Position numbers and translations under genes: made by a program. A stretch of 55,523 nt of DNA from JAEUIA01 sp038330085 (GTDB lineage: Bacteria; Planctomycetota; UBA1135; GCA-002686595), in contig JBBQNP010000011.1 in the NCBI GenBank assembly GCA_038330085.1, positions 1 to 55,523 of the forward strand, written 5' to 3'. Every line of letters starts with the position of its first letter. The stretch's first letter is position 1. Of this stretch, positions 1 to 9,375 are shown piece after piece. The notes beneath the pieces were generated by a model. The model did no database searches and was not told the origin of the DNA. It worked only from the letters and a program-made list of their open reading frames with translations.

Positions 1-729
1 CGCCCGAAGGAAACGATCCTCGGCTTCGCTGAAGGCCTCGCCGAAGTGATGTTCAAGTTCGTCGCGATCGTCATGAAGTTCGCCCCGATCGGCATCGGGG
101 CGGCGATGGCGGTGACGGTCAGCCACAGCGGCATCGGCGTGGTGGTCAACCTGGGCAAAATCGTGCTGACGCTCTACGTCGCCCTGATCGTGTTCACGCT
201 CGTAGCGATCGTGCCGATTGCCAAGTTCGCGCGCATACCTCTCAGGGAGTTCTTCAGGAAGGTGAAGGACCCGGCGATCATCGCGTTCACCACGACGAGC
301 TCCGACGCTGCGTTGCCGCTCGCGATGGAGCGCATGATCGAGTTCGGCGTGCCCAAGCGCATCGTCGCGTTCGTCATGCCGACGGGGTACTCGTTCAACT
401 TGACGGGCTCGACGCTCTACCTCGGCATCGCGTCGCTGTTCGTCGCGCAGGCGGCGGGCGTGCACTTGAGCATGGGACAACAGCTCTTCTTGATGCTGAC
501 GCTCCTGATCACGAGCAAGGGCATCGCCGGCGTTCCGCGCGCTTCGCTCGTCGTGTTGTCAGGCACGTTGACGGCGTTCGGGCTCCCGCTCGAAGGCGTC
601 GCGGTGATCCTCGGCGTCGACGAGCTGATGGACATGGCGCGCACGATGGTCAACCTCGTCGGCAACTGCCTCGCGACCGCCGTGATGGCGCGTTGGGAAG
701 GCGAATGGGGGAACGACAGCCCGCCTTGA
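1..729 (+). CDS. Dicarboxylate/amino-acid:cation symporter, C-terminal part (5'-truncated by window edge)
   Basis: The frame is open from base 1, so the gene starts outside the window; 242 codons of the C-terminal half are visible. It matches the DAACS family (GltP/DctA type), inner-membrane carriers that couple uptake of glutamate, aspartate or C4-dicarboxylates to H+ or Na+. Visible landmarks are the serine-rich hairpin TTSSDAALP (about residue 98), PTGYSFNLTGSTLYL (about 127), the second re-entrant loop TSKGIAGVPRAS (about 171), and the substrate-binding helix DELMDMARTMVNLVGN (about 207) with the family's D-x3-MxR-TxVN pattern. All expected binding residues in this half are present, so it looks functional. 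Substrate cannot be told from sequence. The next gene begins about 160 bp downstream and is probably a separate unit. Confidence 0.93.
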   Translation, partial: RPKETILGFAEGLAEVMFKFVAIVMKFAPIGIGAAMAVTVSHSGIGVVVNLGKIVLTLYVALIVFTLVAIVPIAKFARIPLREFFRKVKDPAIIAFTTTSSDAALPLAMERMIEFGVPKRIVAFVMPTGYSFNLTGSTLYLGIASLFVAQAAGVHLSMGQQLFLMLTLLITSKGIAGVPRASLVVLSGTLTAFGLPLEGVAVILGVDELMDMARTMVNLVGNCLATAVMARWEGEWGNDSPP

Positions 730-758
730 GTGCAGATCAGGGCCCCCGAGTGCAGATC
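728..758. repeat. Pair of 11-bp direct repeats (GAGTGCAGATC), 20 bp apart
   Basis: GAGTGCAGATC occurs at 728-738 and again at 748-758, a spacing of 20 bp, close to two helical turns. It overlaps the stop codon of the symporter and lies about 135 bp before the sigma-fusion gene. It could be a tandem operator or a local duplication; no binding protein can be named. Confidence 0.4.
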
Positions 759-892
759 GGGGAAATTCCGGCGACGCGTGGCCGGCTCGCCCGGATGAAC
801 GCATGCCCTCCTGCCCGCTGCAGGGCACTCTCGTTTCCGACGGTTTTTCGCAGACGATCGGACCCCTCGCGCATGCATGAACTCGTCGCAAG

Positions 893-3484
893 ATGGACGA
901 GACCATGACCCCTTCGATCGAAGCACTGCTCGCGCACGCCGGCTGGGTGCGCGCGCTCGCGCACACGCTGGTGAACGATCCGCACGATGCCGACGATCTG
1001 GCGCAGGAGACGTTGACTGCGGCACTCGTGTCGCAGCCTCGCCCGGGTCGAGGTTTCGCGGGCTGGCTCGCGACGACGTTGCGCAACGCGAAGAGTCAGC
1101 GTTGGCGGCGCGAGGTCGTGCGCGAGCGGCTCGAGTGGACCGGTGCGCGCGACGAGCACTTGCCTTCGACCGACGAGCTGGCGGAGCAAGCCGACTTGCA
1201 GCGCGCCCTCGTCGAGCACGTGCTCGCGCTCGACGAGCCGTACCGCGGCGTCCTCTTGCAGCGCTACTTCGCCGAGCTCGATCCCGCAGAGATCGCGGAA
1301 CGTGCGCACGTACCGCTCAAGACGGTGTCGAGCCAGATCACGCGCGCTCACCAGAAGCTGCGTGAACGGCTCGAGCGCAAACACGGCGGCGGGAGAGCGT
1401 GGCTCTCGGCGGTCGTGCCGCTGTTGCCGCGGGGCCACACCCTTTCGACTGCTGGAGGTGCTCTCTTGAACGCGAAGATCATCATGTCCGTCGCGGCTGT
1501 CGTCATCGTCACGGGCGTGCTCGTCTGGACGCGAGCCGACGGGCCGGCAGCATCCACGCCGACGACGCTCGCGCGGGGAATCGAGGCTTCGCGAAGCGAG
1601 TCCCCCAAGGGCGACGTTCCTCCGCTGCAAGTCGACGCTGGCGCTGCATCCGAGCGAACAGCCCTCGACCGCGCGCCGAGCGCAACGACCAAGTCCGCAG
1701 CCGCCACACCGCCGGAGTCCTTCGTCGTGCACGGCAGCGTCCTCGACTCCGACGGTCATCCGACTGCGGGGCTGCTCGTCGGTTGGAGTGGATCGGGAGC
1801 AGAGCGCATCGCGAGCGCTGCGCAAGGCCGCTTCGACCTGAACACGACGGCAACGCAAGGAACGATCGACGCGTTCGAACCGGGCTGGACGACCGTGCGA
1901 TCGGGCGCGTGGCGCAAGAACGCCAAAGTGGAACCGACCGTCATCGTTGCGCGCTCACTCGATCTCGCGGGCATCGTGCAGGGCGAGCACGGCGAGCCGC
2001 TCCCTGGCGCGCGCGTCATGCTCGCAACGCCGTCCGATTTCGAGACGCGCTTCGAAGGCAACCTCGAGGCGACTTCGTCGAACGGCTGGCGATCGATCTC
2101 GGATGCGCGCGGGCACTTCTCGCTCGAGCACGCGCCGTCGATCTCGGGCGCGATGCTGCGCACCGTGCTCGAGGGCTACGAGATGAGCGAGATGGCCGAG
2201 CCCCTCGTGCGCGACCAGGCTCTCGTGATCGTGATGCAGCGGCCGAAGATCGCGCTGGCGGGTGCCCTGCGCGGTCGCGTCGTCGACGATCACGGCACTC
2301 CGGTGGCGATGGCGCGCGTGTTCCTTGGTTTGGCTTCGACGACGACCGACGAGGCCGGACGGTTTGGCATTCCGCTCGCGCGCGCGGTCACGTCCGATCG
2401 CATCAGCGCGCTCAAGAGCGGCTTCCGTCCCGCCGTGCTCGATCGTCCGCGACCGCCGCACGGTGACGAGACCGGCTGGCCGGAATCGATCGAGCTGCAG
2501 TTCCCTGGCCCGTCGTTGTCGATCCGCGGCGTCGTCGTCGATCGCGACGATCACCCACGCGCCGGCTTGCGCGTTTCGCTCGACACGCCGACGCCGGTCG
2601 GAGCCATCGGCAAGATGCCTGCGTTCGCCGAGAACCTGATGGCCGGCGCTCGCGTTCCGCCGCTCGCGTTGCAGTCGGAAGCGCGTGCGCCCAAAGCGGA
2701 CGCCGACGACTTCTGGGACTTCCAAATGCACGACGTCGAGCCGAGCGCGTTCTGGAACTGGGTTCCAACCGACGAGCAAGGGCGGTTCGAGCTGACGGGT
2801 CTCGACGACCGGTCCTACCGACTGCGGTTGATGGATCCCAAGTCCCTCGACATCACGACGACCGACGCCTACCCGGCCGGCGAAACGGTGCGCATCGTGA
2901 TGCCCGCGCCGAACTTCATCCCGCGCGTCGCGGGCCGCGTGATCGACGACGACGGCAAGCCCATCGCGGGCGTGTCGGTCTCCCTCAGCGGCGAAGCAGT
3001 CGGCGTGCGATCCCGTGTGTTCGGCGGGCGGGTCGACGTCCAGATCCGGGAACCGCGCGAAGGAGTACGAACCGACGAGAAGGGGCGATTCGAGTTCAAG
3101 GACGTCCCCCGCGCGAACATCCACTTGTCGTTCACGTCGGATGAAATCCTGCCCGACGAGCTCGAGATAGCGAAGCTCTCGAAGCCCGATGCGATCGAGA
3201 TGAAGGTTCACACGCGCTGCTCGCTGCAGGTCGTGATCACCACGCACGGTCTCGATGCGGATCGGGTGGCGATTCGCGGTCCCAACGACGAGGGGCTCGA
3301 TCTCTACACGCTCGAGAGCGGTTCGGTCAACGCATTCACGGACGCTCCGATCGTCGACGGACACACCTCAGTCTTGTCGGCAAGCTCGGCCGCAGCGGTG
3401 CTCGTGCTCTTCAAAGGCGACGAGGTCGTGAAGCGCACCAACATCCGCTTGCACACCGACGGCATCAATCGCATCGAGCTTTAG
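893..3484 (+). CDS. ECF sigma factor fused through a membrane helix to carboxypeptidase-regulatory-like repeats
   Basis: An 863-aa fusion. Residues about 10-75 are a sigma-70 region 2 (HTLVNDPHDADDLAQETL, then RGFAGWLATTLRN), residues about 105-170 a region 4 helix-turn-helix (DEPYRGVLLQRYF, EIAERAHVPLKTVSSQITRAHQKL). A short linker leads to one hydrophobic helix at about 196-213. The remaining 600 residues hold at least five carboxypeptidase-regulatory-like beta-sandwich repeats, starting near residues 280, 354, 455, 543 and 679, each with a G-x-V-x-D-x2-G-x-P-x2-G pattern. The sigma part would be cytoplasmic and the repeats outside the inner membrane. No separate anti-sigma gene lies nearby, so control may be by membrane tethering or proteolysis (inference). 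The ATG at 905 is an alternative start with GGACGAG just upstream. A paralogue lies at 26121-28379. Confidence 0.9.
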   Translation: MDETMTPSIEALLAHAGWVRALAHTLVNDPHDADDLAQETLTAALVSQPRPGRGFAGWLATTLRNAKSQRWRREVVRERLEWTGARDEHLPSTDELAEQADLQRALVEHVLALDEPYRGVLLQRYFAELDPAEIAERAHVPLKTVSSQITRAHQKLRERLERKHGGGRAWLSAVVPLLPRGHTLSTAGGALLNAKIIMSVAAVVIVTGVLVWTRADGPAASTPTTLARGIEASRSESPKGDVPPLQVDAGAASERTALDRAPSATTKSAAATPPESFVVHGSVLDSDGHPTAGLLVGWSGSGAERIASAAQGRFDLNTTATQGTIDAFEPGWTTVRSGAWRKNAKVEPTVIVARSLDLAGIVQGEHGEPLPGARVMLATPSDFETRFEGNLEATSSNGWRSISDARGHFSLEHAPSISGAMLRTVLEGYEMSEMAEPLVRDQALVIVMQRPKIALAGALRGRVVDDHGTPVAMARVFLGLASTTTDEAGRFGIPLARAVTSDRISALKSGFRPAVLDRPRPPHGDETGWPESIELQFPGPSLSIRGVVVDRDDHPRAGLRVSLDTPTPVGAIGKMPAFAENLMAGARVPPLALQSEARAPKADADDFWDFQMHDVEPSAFWNWVPTDEQGRFELTGLDDRSYRLRLMDPKSLDITTTDAYPAGETVRIVMPAPNFIPRVAGRVIDDDGKPIAGVSVSLSGEAVGVRSRVFGGRVDVQIREPREGVRTDEKGRFEFKDVPRANIHLSFTSDEILPDELEIAKLSKPDAIEMKVHTRCSLQVVITTHGLDADRVAIRGPNDEGLDLYTLESGSVNAFTDAPIVDGHTSVLSASSAAAVLVLFKGDEVVKRTNIRLHTDGINRIEL

Positions 3485-3892
3485 TGAGCGAGGACCCGCG
3501 CTGGCGCGAAGAACACGACAGCGGTGCTGGAAGAGTTGCTTTGGCCCAGCATTCGGACGTCACAGCATTCCCGTATGCGACCCAGCAGGATGCTGCCGCA
3601 AGGAACCGTGTTCGCTGCGCGCCGACGCCAGTGCGGGCCCCATTCAGGATCGTTGGACGTCGTTCTTGATCTGATTCGCAAGTTCCCTTCACGTTGAAGC
3701 CACCCGCGCTTGACCTGGGACTCGCAATAGCGACCTAACGTGGCCGGCCCATGGGCCCCCCGGCATTTTCGAGCGAGCACGAGTCCAAATCGCGCGGCCT
3801 GACTGGCCCGCTGCGCGCGTGGCATGTCACGCGCGTACTCGTGTCCGACGTCGGTCCCTCTGGCTTCGTATCGGGGAGGAACCGCGTTCATC
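3485..3892. other. Intergenic region before the TonB receptor
   Basis: About 408 bp without a credible gene; small open frames here lack coding-like character. It must hold the promoter of the TonB-dependent receptor operon, but I see no convincing -35/-10 pair. TTGACC at 3710-3715 has only a poor -10 downstream. A 12-bp palindrome GGCCCATGGGCC lies at 3746-3757. A purine-rich GGGGAGGA at 3873-3880 is the likely ribosome binding site for the GTG at 3893. Confidence 0.5.
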
Positions 3893-6800
3893 GTGAGTTG
3901 GTTGAGATCCGCTTGCTGCGTCGTCCTCGCAACCATGCTCGTCACTAACGAGGTACGCGCCGCGGGACAACAAGCGGGATCCATTCGGGGAGTCGTCTAC
4001 GACAAGGAGTTCGACGTCCCGCTCGTCGGCGCGAAGGTCGCGATCGTCGAGACGCACCAATCGGTCGTGACGAACGACGAAGGCAACTATGTCTTCGCGG
4101 AGGTCTTCGCAGGGGTCGCGGCGAGCAAGTACACGCTCGTGTTCTCCAAGGACGGTTACGAGAGGCAAGTGAAGGCCGACGTGATCGTGACCGCAGGACA
4201 GTTGACGGAGATAAGTGCATCGCTGTCGGGTGACTTCACCGACATGGAAGAGTTCATCGTCCAGGACCTCGTCGACCTCGGCGGTCCGACGGAGGTCGGT
4301 CTCCTCAACCTGCGCCTCGAGAGCCCCGCGTTGATGGACTCGATCGGCTCCGAGTTGATGAGCCGCGCGGGTGCGAGCGATGCGGCCGGTGCGCTGCGTC
4401 TCGTCGCGGGCGCCTCGGTGCAGAACGGCAAGTTTGCGGTCATCCGCGGGCTGCCCGACCGCTACATCAGCTCGCAGCTCAACGGCGTGCGCCTGCCTTC
4501 CGCCGATGCGGACAAGCGCGCGATCGAGCTCGACCAGTACCCTTCCGCGATCATCGAGAGCATCCGCGTCTCGAAGACGTTCACGCCCGACCAACAAGGC
4601 GACGCATCCGGCGGCGCGGTCGATGTGCGCTTGAGGGGGATCCCCGATCAGCCGATTTTTCAGGTCAAGGCCGAGCTCAGCACCAACAGCCAGGTTCGCG
4701 GACGCGACGACTTCCTCACCTACAAGGGCGGCGGGCTGAGCTACTGGGGCCATGACGATGGCTCGCGCGACATCCAGTTCGACCACTTCGGCAGCAACTG
4801 GGACGGCGCGGTTGGCGTCTCCCGCGATGATGCGCCGACCGACTACAAGTGGTCGGTCACTGCCGGCAACAAGTACGAGGTCGCCGACGGAGTGAAGATC
4901 GGCGGGCTCGCGAACTTCTTCTACGAGCGCGACAGCCAGTTCTACGACAACGGCGTCAAGGACTCGAAGTGGATCACTTCACCTGGTGGTCCGTTGGTGC
5001 CCGAGACACTTCAGGGTGGCGTGAGGGACGGCAACTTCAAGACATCGCTGCTCGACATCACGCGCGCTGAGCAGTCGTTGCGTTGGGGCGGGCTCGGTGT
5101 GCTCGGCCTCGAGACGGAGCACAACCAGCTCGCGCTGACGTATCAGTACACGCACACCGCGGCGGACGTGGCGACGCTGGCGGAGGACACGCGCGGAAAG
5201 GCGTATTACTTCCCCGGCTACGACCCGAACGACCCGACGGGTGTCGGACACCAACAGGTCGACACCGCACCGTACATCCGCACTGAAACGCTCGAGTACA
5301 CCGAGCGCACGACGGACAGTCTGCAGCTCAGCGGCCGGCACACTCTTCCCATCGGCGACTTCGGGCCCGATACGTTTCGCTTCAGCGCGCCCGAGCTGTC
5401 GTGGACGCTCTCGAAAAGTTCAGCCAGCCTCGATCAACCGGACAAGAGGCAGTTCGCCGGGAAGTGGTGGGGAGCAGTCTTCCACGAGGCGACACCGTTC
5501 CTGCCCGAGCACACGGACCCCGCCTCGTGGTACGCGTACGCCCCCGGAGCCAACTTCACGCTCGGCAACCTGCAGCGCACGTGGAAGACCATCGAAGAAG
5601 ACAGCAACCAGGTCTCGATCGATCTGAAGTGGCCGTTCAAGCAGTGGACCGACAGCCCGGGCTACATCAAGGTCGGCTTGTTCGACGACGACGTGCACCG
5701 CAAGTTCAACCAGGACACGTTCAGCAACTTCAACGACCCGGGTGCCCACTTCGAAGGCGGCTTCGACGACTTCTGGAGTGCTGACTTTCCCAACGAGAAC
5801 CACCCGATCACCCCGTCGACCCAAGACGTCGATTACCGCGGCAAACAGCATGTTTCGGCGTGGTACTCGATGGCGGACTTGCCCCTGAACTCGTCGCTCG
5901 ACTTGGTGGGTGGGGCGCGCTTCGAATCGACGAACATCAACATCGTCAACCAGCCCGAGCCGGATGCGAACTGGTTTCCTCCCGTCACGAACGGCGGGCA
6001 GACGGCGCTGCACCCGGGCGACGCGGACGTCGACTTTTCGCAGCACGACGTGCTGCCTTCGATCGGTGCCATCTACACGCCGGTCGAGAAGGTCACCCTG
6101 CGCGCTTCCTATTCCCAGACCATTGCACGGCAGACGTTCAAGGAGCTGTCTCCGATCATCCAGCAGGAGTTCTCCGGTGGTCCGGTCTTCATCGGCAACC
6201 CCGACTTGGGGATGAGCTCACTGCAGAACTACGACTTGCGCGGCGACTACGCTCCCTACGAAGGCGGGCTGGTTTCGCTCTCCTGGTTCAAGAAGGACAT
6301 CCGGGATCCGATCGAATACGTCCAGCGCCTAGCCAACGACATCGGCACGTACACGACGGCGGCGAACTATCCCACGGGCAACCTCAGCGGTTACGAAGTC
6401 GAACTGCGCCAGGACCTGAGTCGCTGGACCGAGGCGTTGCAGGGCTTCGCGATCGGCGCCAACGCGACCTTCATCAACTCGGAAGTGCGTCTGCCTCAGG
6501 AAGACTCCGAGAACTTCGCAACCAACGGGTTCGCTCCGATCACGTCGCGCGACATGACCAACGCGCCGGATCACCTCTACAACCTCTACATGACGTACGA
6601 CCTGGCGTGGACGGGGACGCAAGCCGGTCTCTTCTACACCGTGCAAGGCGACACGCTCGTTGCCGGAGCGGGTGTGTCGCACGGCAACTTCGTGCCGAGC
6701 ATCTACGCCAAGGAATACGACACGCTCAACCTGACCCTCTCGCAGAAGGTCGGGAAGTACGTCTCGTTCCAGTTCCAGGCGAAGAACCTGACGAACTCCA

Positions 6801-6910
6801 AGATCGAGGAGGTCTATCGCGACGACAGCCTCGCGAGCGACGTGACGCACTCTTCGTACACGAAGGGCATCGACTACTCGATCAGCCTGACTGCGACCTT
6901 TGCTTTCTGA
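3893..6910 (+). CDS. TonB-dependent outer-membrane receptor with N-terminal carboxypeptidase-regulatory-like domain
   Basis: I start at GTG 3893, behind GGGGAGGA (3873-3880), because this gives a clean signal peptide (VSWLRSACCVVLAT... ending near VRAAG); the frame stays open upstream to 3824. The 1005-aa product has a carboxypeptidase-regulatory-like domain (about 26-108, GVVYDKEFDVPLVGAKV), a TonB-box-like EEFIVQD near 119, a plug domain (FAVIRGLPDRYISSQLNGVRLP; FTPDQQGDASGGAVDVR), and a long beta-barrel ending in YSISLTATFAF with the terminal Phe usual for outer-membrane barrels. Such receptors import large or scarce ligands using proton-motive force relayed by TonB. The following genes encode exactly that machinery, 25 bp away. 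The ligand is unknown. Confidence 0.95.
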   Translation: MSWLRSACCVVLATMLVTNEVRAAGQQAGSIRGVVYDKEFDVPLVGAKVAIVETHQSVVTNDEGNYVFAEVFAGVAASKYTLVFSKDGYERQVKADVIVTAGQLTEISASLSGDFTDMEEFIVQDLVDLGGPTEVGLLNLRLESPALMDSIGSELMSRAGASDAAGALRLVAGASVQNGKFAVIRGLPDRYISSQLNGVRLPSADADKRAIELDQYPSAIIESIRVSKTFTPDQQGDASGGAVDVRLRGIPDQPIFQVKAELSTNSQVRGRDDFLTYKGGGLSYWGHDDGSRDIQFDHFGSNWDGAVGVSRDDAPTDYKWSVTAGNKYEVADGVKIGGLANFFYERDSQFYDNGVKDSKWITSPGGPLVPETLQGGVRDGNFKTSLLDITRAEQSLRWGGLGVLGLETEHNQLALTYQYTHTAADVATLAEDTRGKAYYFPGYDPNDPTGVGHQQVDTAPYIRTETLEYTERTTDSLQLSGRHTLPIGDFGPDTFRFSAPELSWTLSKSSASLDQPDKRQFAGKWWGAVFHEATPFLPEHTDPASWYAYAPGANFTLGNLQRTWKTIEEDSNQVSIDLKWPFKQWTDSPGYIKVGLFDDDVHRKFNQDTFSNFNDPGAHFEGGFDDFWSADFPNENHPITPSTQDVDYRGKQHVSAWYSMADLPLNSSLDLVGGARFESTNINIVNQPEPDANWFPPVTNGGQTALHPGDADVDFSQHDVLPSIGAIYTPVEKVTLRASYSQTIARQTFKELSPIIQQEFSGGPVFIGNPDLGMSSLQNYDLRGDYAPYEGGLVSLSWFKKDIRDPIEYVQRLANDIGTYTTAANYPTGNLSGYEVELRQDLSRWTEALQGFAIGANATFINSEVRLPQEDSENFATNGFAPITSRDMTNAPDHLYNLYMTYDLAWTGTQAGLFYTVQGDTLVAGAGVSHGNFVPSIYAKEYDTLNLTLSQKVGKYVSFQFQAKNLTNSKIEEVYRDDSLASDVTHSSYTKGIDYSISLTATFAF

Positions 6911-6935
6911 AATGCGCGAACGATCGCCGAGGACT

Positions 6936-7766
6936 ATGAAACCGATGAAACCGACAACGAAACGACAGCGAAACGGGGCGAGAGCACGCGCTTGCGCGCC
7001 GTGGGTGCTGACCAGCGCAGTGTTCCTGCTCTTCGCCGGCGCGATGCGCGCGGGCGAAGGCGACGGCTCCACGCCGCCGACGCTCGACGAGACGCGCGTC
7101 CTGATGGGCAAGTGGATCGAGACGCAGCAGATCATCTCGAAGGAACGTAACGACTGGCAGCAGGGCAAAGAGATCCTGACCGGCCGACTCGAGCTGGTTC
7201 GGAAGGAGATCAGCGGCCTCGACGAGAAGATCAAAGAGGTCCAGACCGGTGTGGACACGACCGACGCGCAGAAGCGGGACCTGCTCGCCGAAAAAGAGAA
7301 GCTCGACCTGGTCGTGAACCAGCTCGCGGAAGCCGTGACCGGCATGGAAGCAAGCGTGCGCGAGCTCTCGAAGTGGTTGCCCGAGCCGATTCGACTGAAG
7401 CTGCAGCCGCTCTACACGCGCATACCCGATGACGCGGCGACGACGAAGGTCTCGGTGGCGGAGCGCTTCCAGAACGTGCTCGGCATCTTGAACGAGGTCA
7501 ACAAGTCCAACAACGAGATCAGCGTCGAGTACGAAGTGCGCGAGCTCGAAGGCGGCAAGCCCTCCGAGGTGCGCGTGATCTACGCCGGTCTCGGACAAGC
7601 CTGGTACGTGAGCGCCGGCGGTGAAGCCGGCATCGGCCATCCGACCGCGGACGGGTGGAAGTGGGAACCGTCGAAGGCGATCGCCGGCGACGTGTCGATG
7701 GCGCTCGAAATTCTGCAAGGCAAGCACAGCCCGGCCTTCGTGCCGCTCCCGGTGAAAATCCAATGA
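6936..7766 (+). CDS. DUF3450-like periplasmic coiled-coil protein of the TonB operon
   Basis: A 276-aa protein with an N-terminal hydrophobic segment (about 19-42, WVLTSAVFLLFAGAMRA) serving as signal peptide or anchor, followed by a long heptad-rich coiled coil (roughly residues 50-140: LELVRKEISGLDEKIKEV, then KEKLDLVVNQLAEAV) and a globular C-terminal part with GLGQAWYVS and a WKWEPS motif. This matches my memory of the DUF3450 family, which is commonly encoded beside ExbB/ExbD/TonB in dedicated TonB systems; its exact role is not established. The start ATG at 6936 has GAGG three bases upstream; ATG 6945 is an alternative. The stop overlaps the next start (ATGA at 7763), implying translational coupling. 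Confidence 0.85.
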   Translation: MKPMKPTTKRQRNGARARACAPWVLTSAVFLLFAGAMRAGEGDGSTPPTLDETRVLMGKWIETQQIISKERNDWQQGKEILTGRLELVRKEISGLDEKIKEVQTGVDTTDAQKRDLLAEKEKLDLVVNQLAEAVTGMEASVRELSKWLPEPIRLKLQPLYTRIPDDAATTKVSVAERFQNVLGILNEVNKSNNEISVEYEVRELEGGKPSEVRVIYAGLGQAWYVSAGGEAGIGHPTADGWKWEPSKAIAGDVSMALEILQGKHSPAFVPLPVKIQ

Positions 7767-9373
7767 GAAACACGAGCGCCTTGTTGTTCGTACTCGCTCT
7801 CGCGCTGCCTGCGTTCGCGCAAGCGCAAGCGCCAGATCAAGCGCAGGTGCAGTCCATGAGCCAGATCGCGCACTCGGCCGAGGCTCAGCTCGCGACGAGC
7901 GTGAGGGCGCTCGACGTCCTGCGCGCGCAGATCGGGGCGGAGAAGTTGCCGATGGCGCAGGGCCTCACTGCGCAAGAGGAGCACCTCGGACAGTTGCGTC
8001 GCGACTACGACCAGGTCGCGCGTACGCGGGACACGGGGAGCCTCGACATCGCCGGCATCAAGGCCGCGACGAAGGCGCGCGCGGACGAGCTCGCCTATGT
8101 CGGCAACCTGCTCGACGAATACGCGCGCACGTACGAAGGGAAGGTCAACGTCAGCGAGCTGCAGTACTTCGGCAACGCGATCGAGACCGCCAAGCAGGCG
8201 TCGGAGAACACGACGCTCTCGATGACGGACAAGTTCGTGCGTCAGACCGAGTTCGCCAAGCTGTCGGTGAAGCGTCTCCAGGACGTGATCGGCGGCACGC
8301 GCTTCGACGGCGTCGGCGTCGACCTGCAGGGCGGCGTCGCGAAGGGCCAGTACGCGATCATCGGTCCGATCGCGATCTTCCGCGCGGCTGCGGGTGGCGT
8401 CGCCGGGATGGTGTTGCCGCAGACGGGCTCGACGAACCCGCTCATCCGTCCGCTCGAGGGCGCGGTGCAGGCGGGGCTGGTCGCGCTCGTCGAGACGGGC
8501 GAAGGACTTCTGCCCGTCGATCCGTCGCGCGGCGGCGCGTTGAAGGCGCTCATTCAGCGCACGAACATCGTCCACATCTTCGAAAAGGGCGGCCCGATCA
8601 TGTGGCCGCTCTTGATCGCATCGGTGCTGGCGCTCGCCACCGTGATCGAGCGCCTCATCTTCCTCATGCGCGAGAAGGTGCGGCGCGATCGCAAGGCGCT
8701 CGACGCGTTCTTTACGGCCGTCGCACGCGGGGATCTCGACGGCGCGGTGCGCATAGCCAAGGAGACGAAGTACTTCGTCGTGCGCGCGCTGGGTTACGCG
8801 CTCGAGCACAAGGAATCGTCGCTGGTGAGCGCGTTGCTCTACTCGCAGGCGCAGGAGCTGAAGCGTTTCCGCCGCGGCATCCCGATCCTCGACACGGTCA
8901 TCACGCTGGCGCCGCTGCTCGGCCTGCTCGGCACGGTGACAGGCATGATGGGTTCGTTCTCGCTGATCGGCGGCGACCTCAGCGCTCCCGGCGCGATCAC
9001 CGGCGGCATCGCGGAAGCGCTCATCGCGACCGCGTTCGGTCTGGGCATCGCGATCACGTCGCTCTTGCCTTTCAACTTCTTGAACGCGCGCCTCGAGGAC
9101 GCGCGCCACGAGCTCGAATCGGCTTCCACTCAACTCGAACTGCTGGTTCCGTCGCACCGCCCGGTCCTCGAGCACGTCGTGCCGGCGGCGCAAGAGCAGG
9201 TCGCGCGCCCCATCACGACGCCGCAGATGGACGAAGCTCAGCGCAAGTTGCGTGAAGCCCACAAACGTCGTCTCGCGATCCAGCGCCAGATCGCCGAGCT
9301 GCAGACCGAGCTCGCCGACGAAGATCTCGAGTCCATTCCCCTCGTACCGCACCGCCAGACAGTCAGGGATTGA
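7763..9373 (+). CDS. exbB: ExbB/TolQ/MotA-family proton channel with long periplasmic N-terminus
   Basis: A 536-aa inner-membrane protein. It opens with a signal peptide (RNTSALLFVLALALPAFAQAQA) and a periplasmic, helix-rich region of about 240 residues, then the MotA/TolQ/ExbB domain: TM at about 276-299 (GGPIMWPLLIASVLALATV), TM at about 377-400 (TLAPLLGLLGTVTGMMGSF, the family signature with the channel Thr), and TM at about 413-437 (GGIAEALIATAFGLGIAIT). It should form the pentameric proton channel that, with ExbD, energises TonB. The N-terminal extension is much longer than in E. coli ExbB (about 240 aa in total) and resembles the long ExbB-like proteins of DUF3450-linked TonB systems. 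Start ATG overlaps the upstream stop. Confidence 0.93.
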   Translation: MRNTSALLFVLALALPAFAQAQAPDQAQVQSMSQIAHSAEAQLATSVRALDVLRAQIGAEKLPMAQGLTAQEEHLGQLRRDYDQVARTRDTGSLDIAGIKAATKARADELAYVGNLLDEYARTYEGKVNVSELQYFGNAIETAKQASENTTLSMTDKFVRQTEFAKLSVKRLQDVIGGTRFDGVGVDLQGGVAKGQYAIIGPIAIFRAAAGGVAGMVLPQTGSTNPLIRPLEGAVQAGLVALVETGEGLLPVDPSRGGALKALIQRTNIVHIFEKGGPIMWPLLIASVLALATVIERLIFLMREKVRRDRKALDAFFTAVARGDLDGAVRIAKETKYFVVRALGYALEHKESSLVSALLYSQAQELKRFRRGIPILDTVITLAPLLGLLGTVTGMMGSFSLIGGDLSAPGAITGGIAEALIATAFGLGIAITSLLPFNFLNARLEDARHELESASTQLELLVPSHRPVLEHVVPAAQEQVARPITTPQMDEAQRKLREAHKRRLAIQRQIAELQTELADEDLESIPLVPHRQTVRD

Positions 9374-9375
9374 CC

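Noticed and set aside
3597..3640. GGAACC-like box before the TonB operon as a second target of the ECF promoter motif
   Set aside because: GGAACC at about 3601 is not followed by CGTC at the 16-base spacing, and it lies almost 300 bp from the receptor start.
3484..3669. Short plus-strand frame overlapping the end of the sigma fusion
   Set aside because: No ribosome binding site, no recognisable protein features; treated as intergenic.
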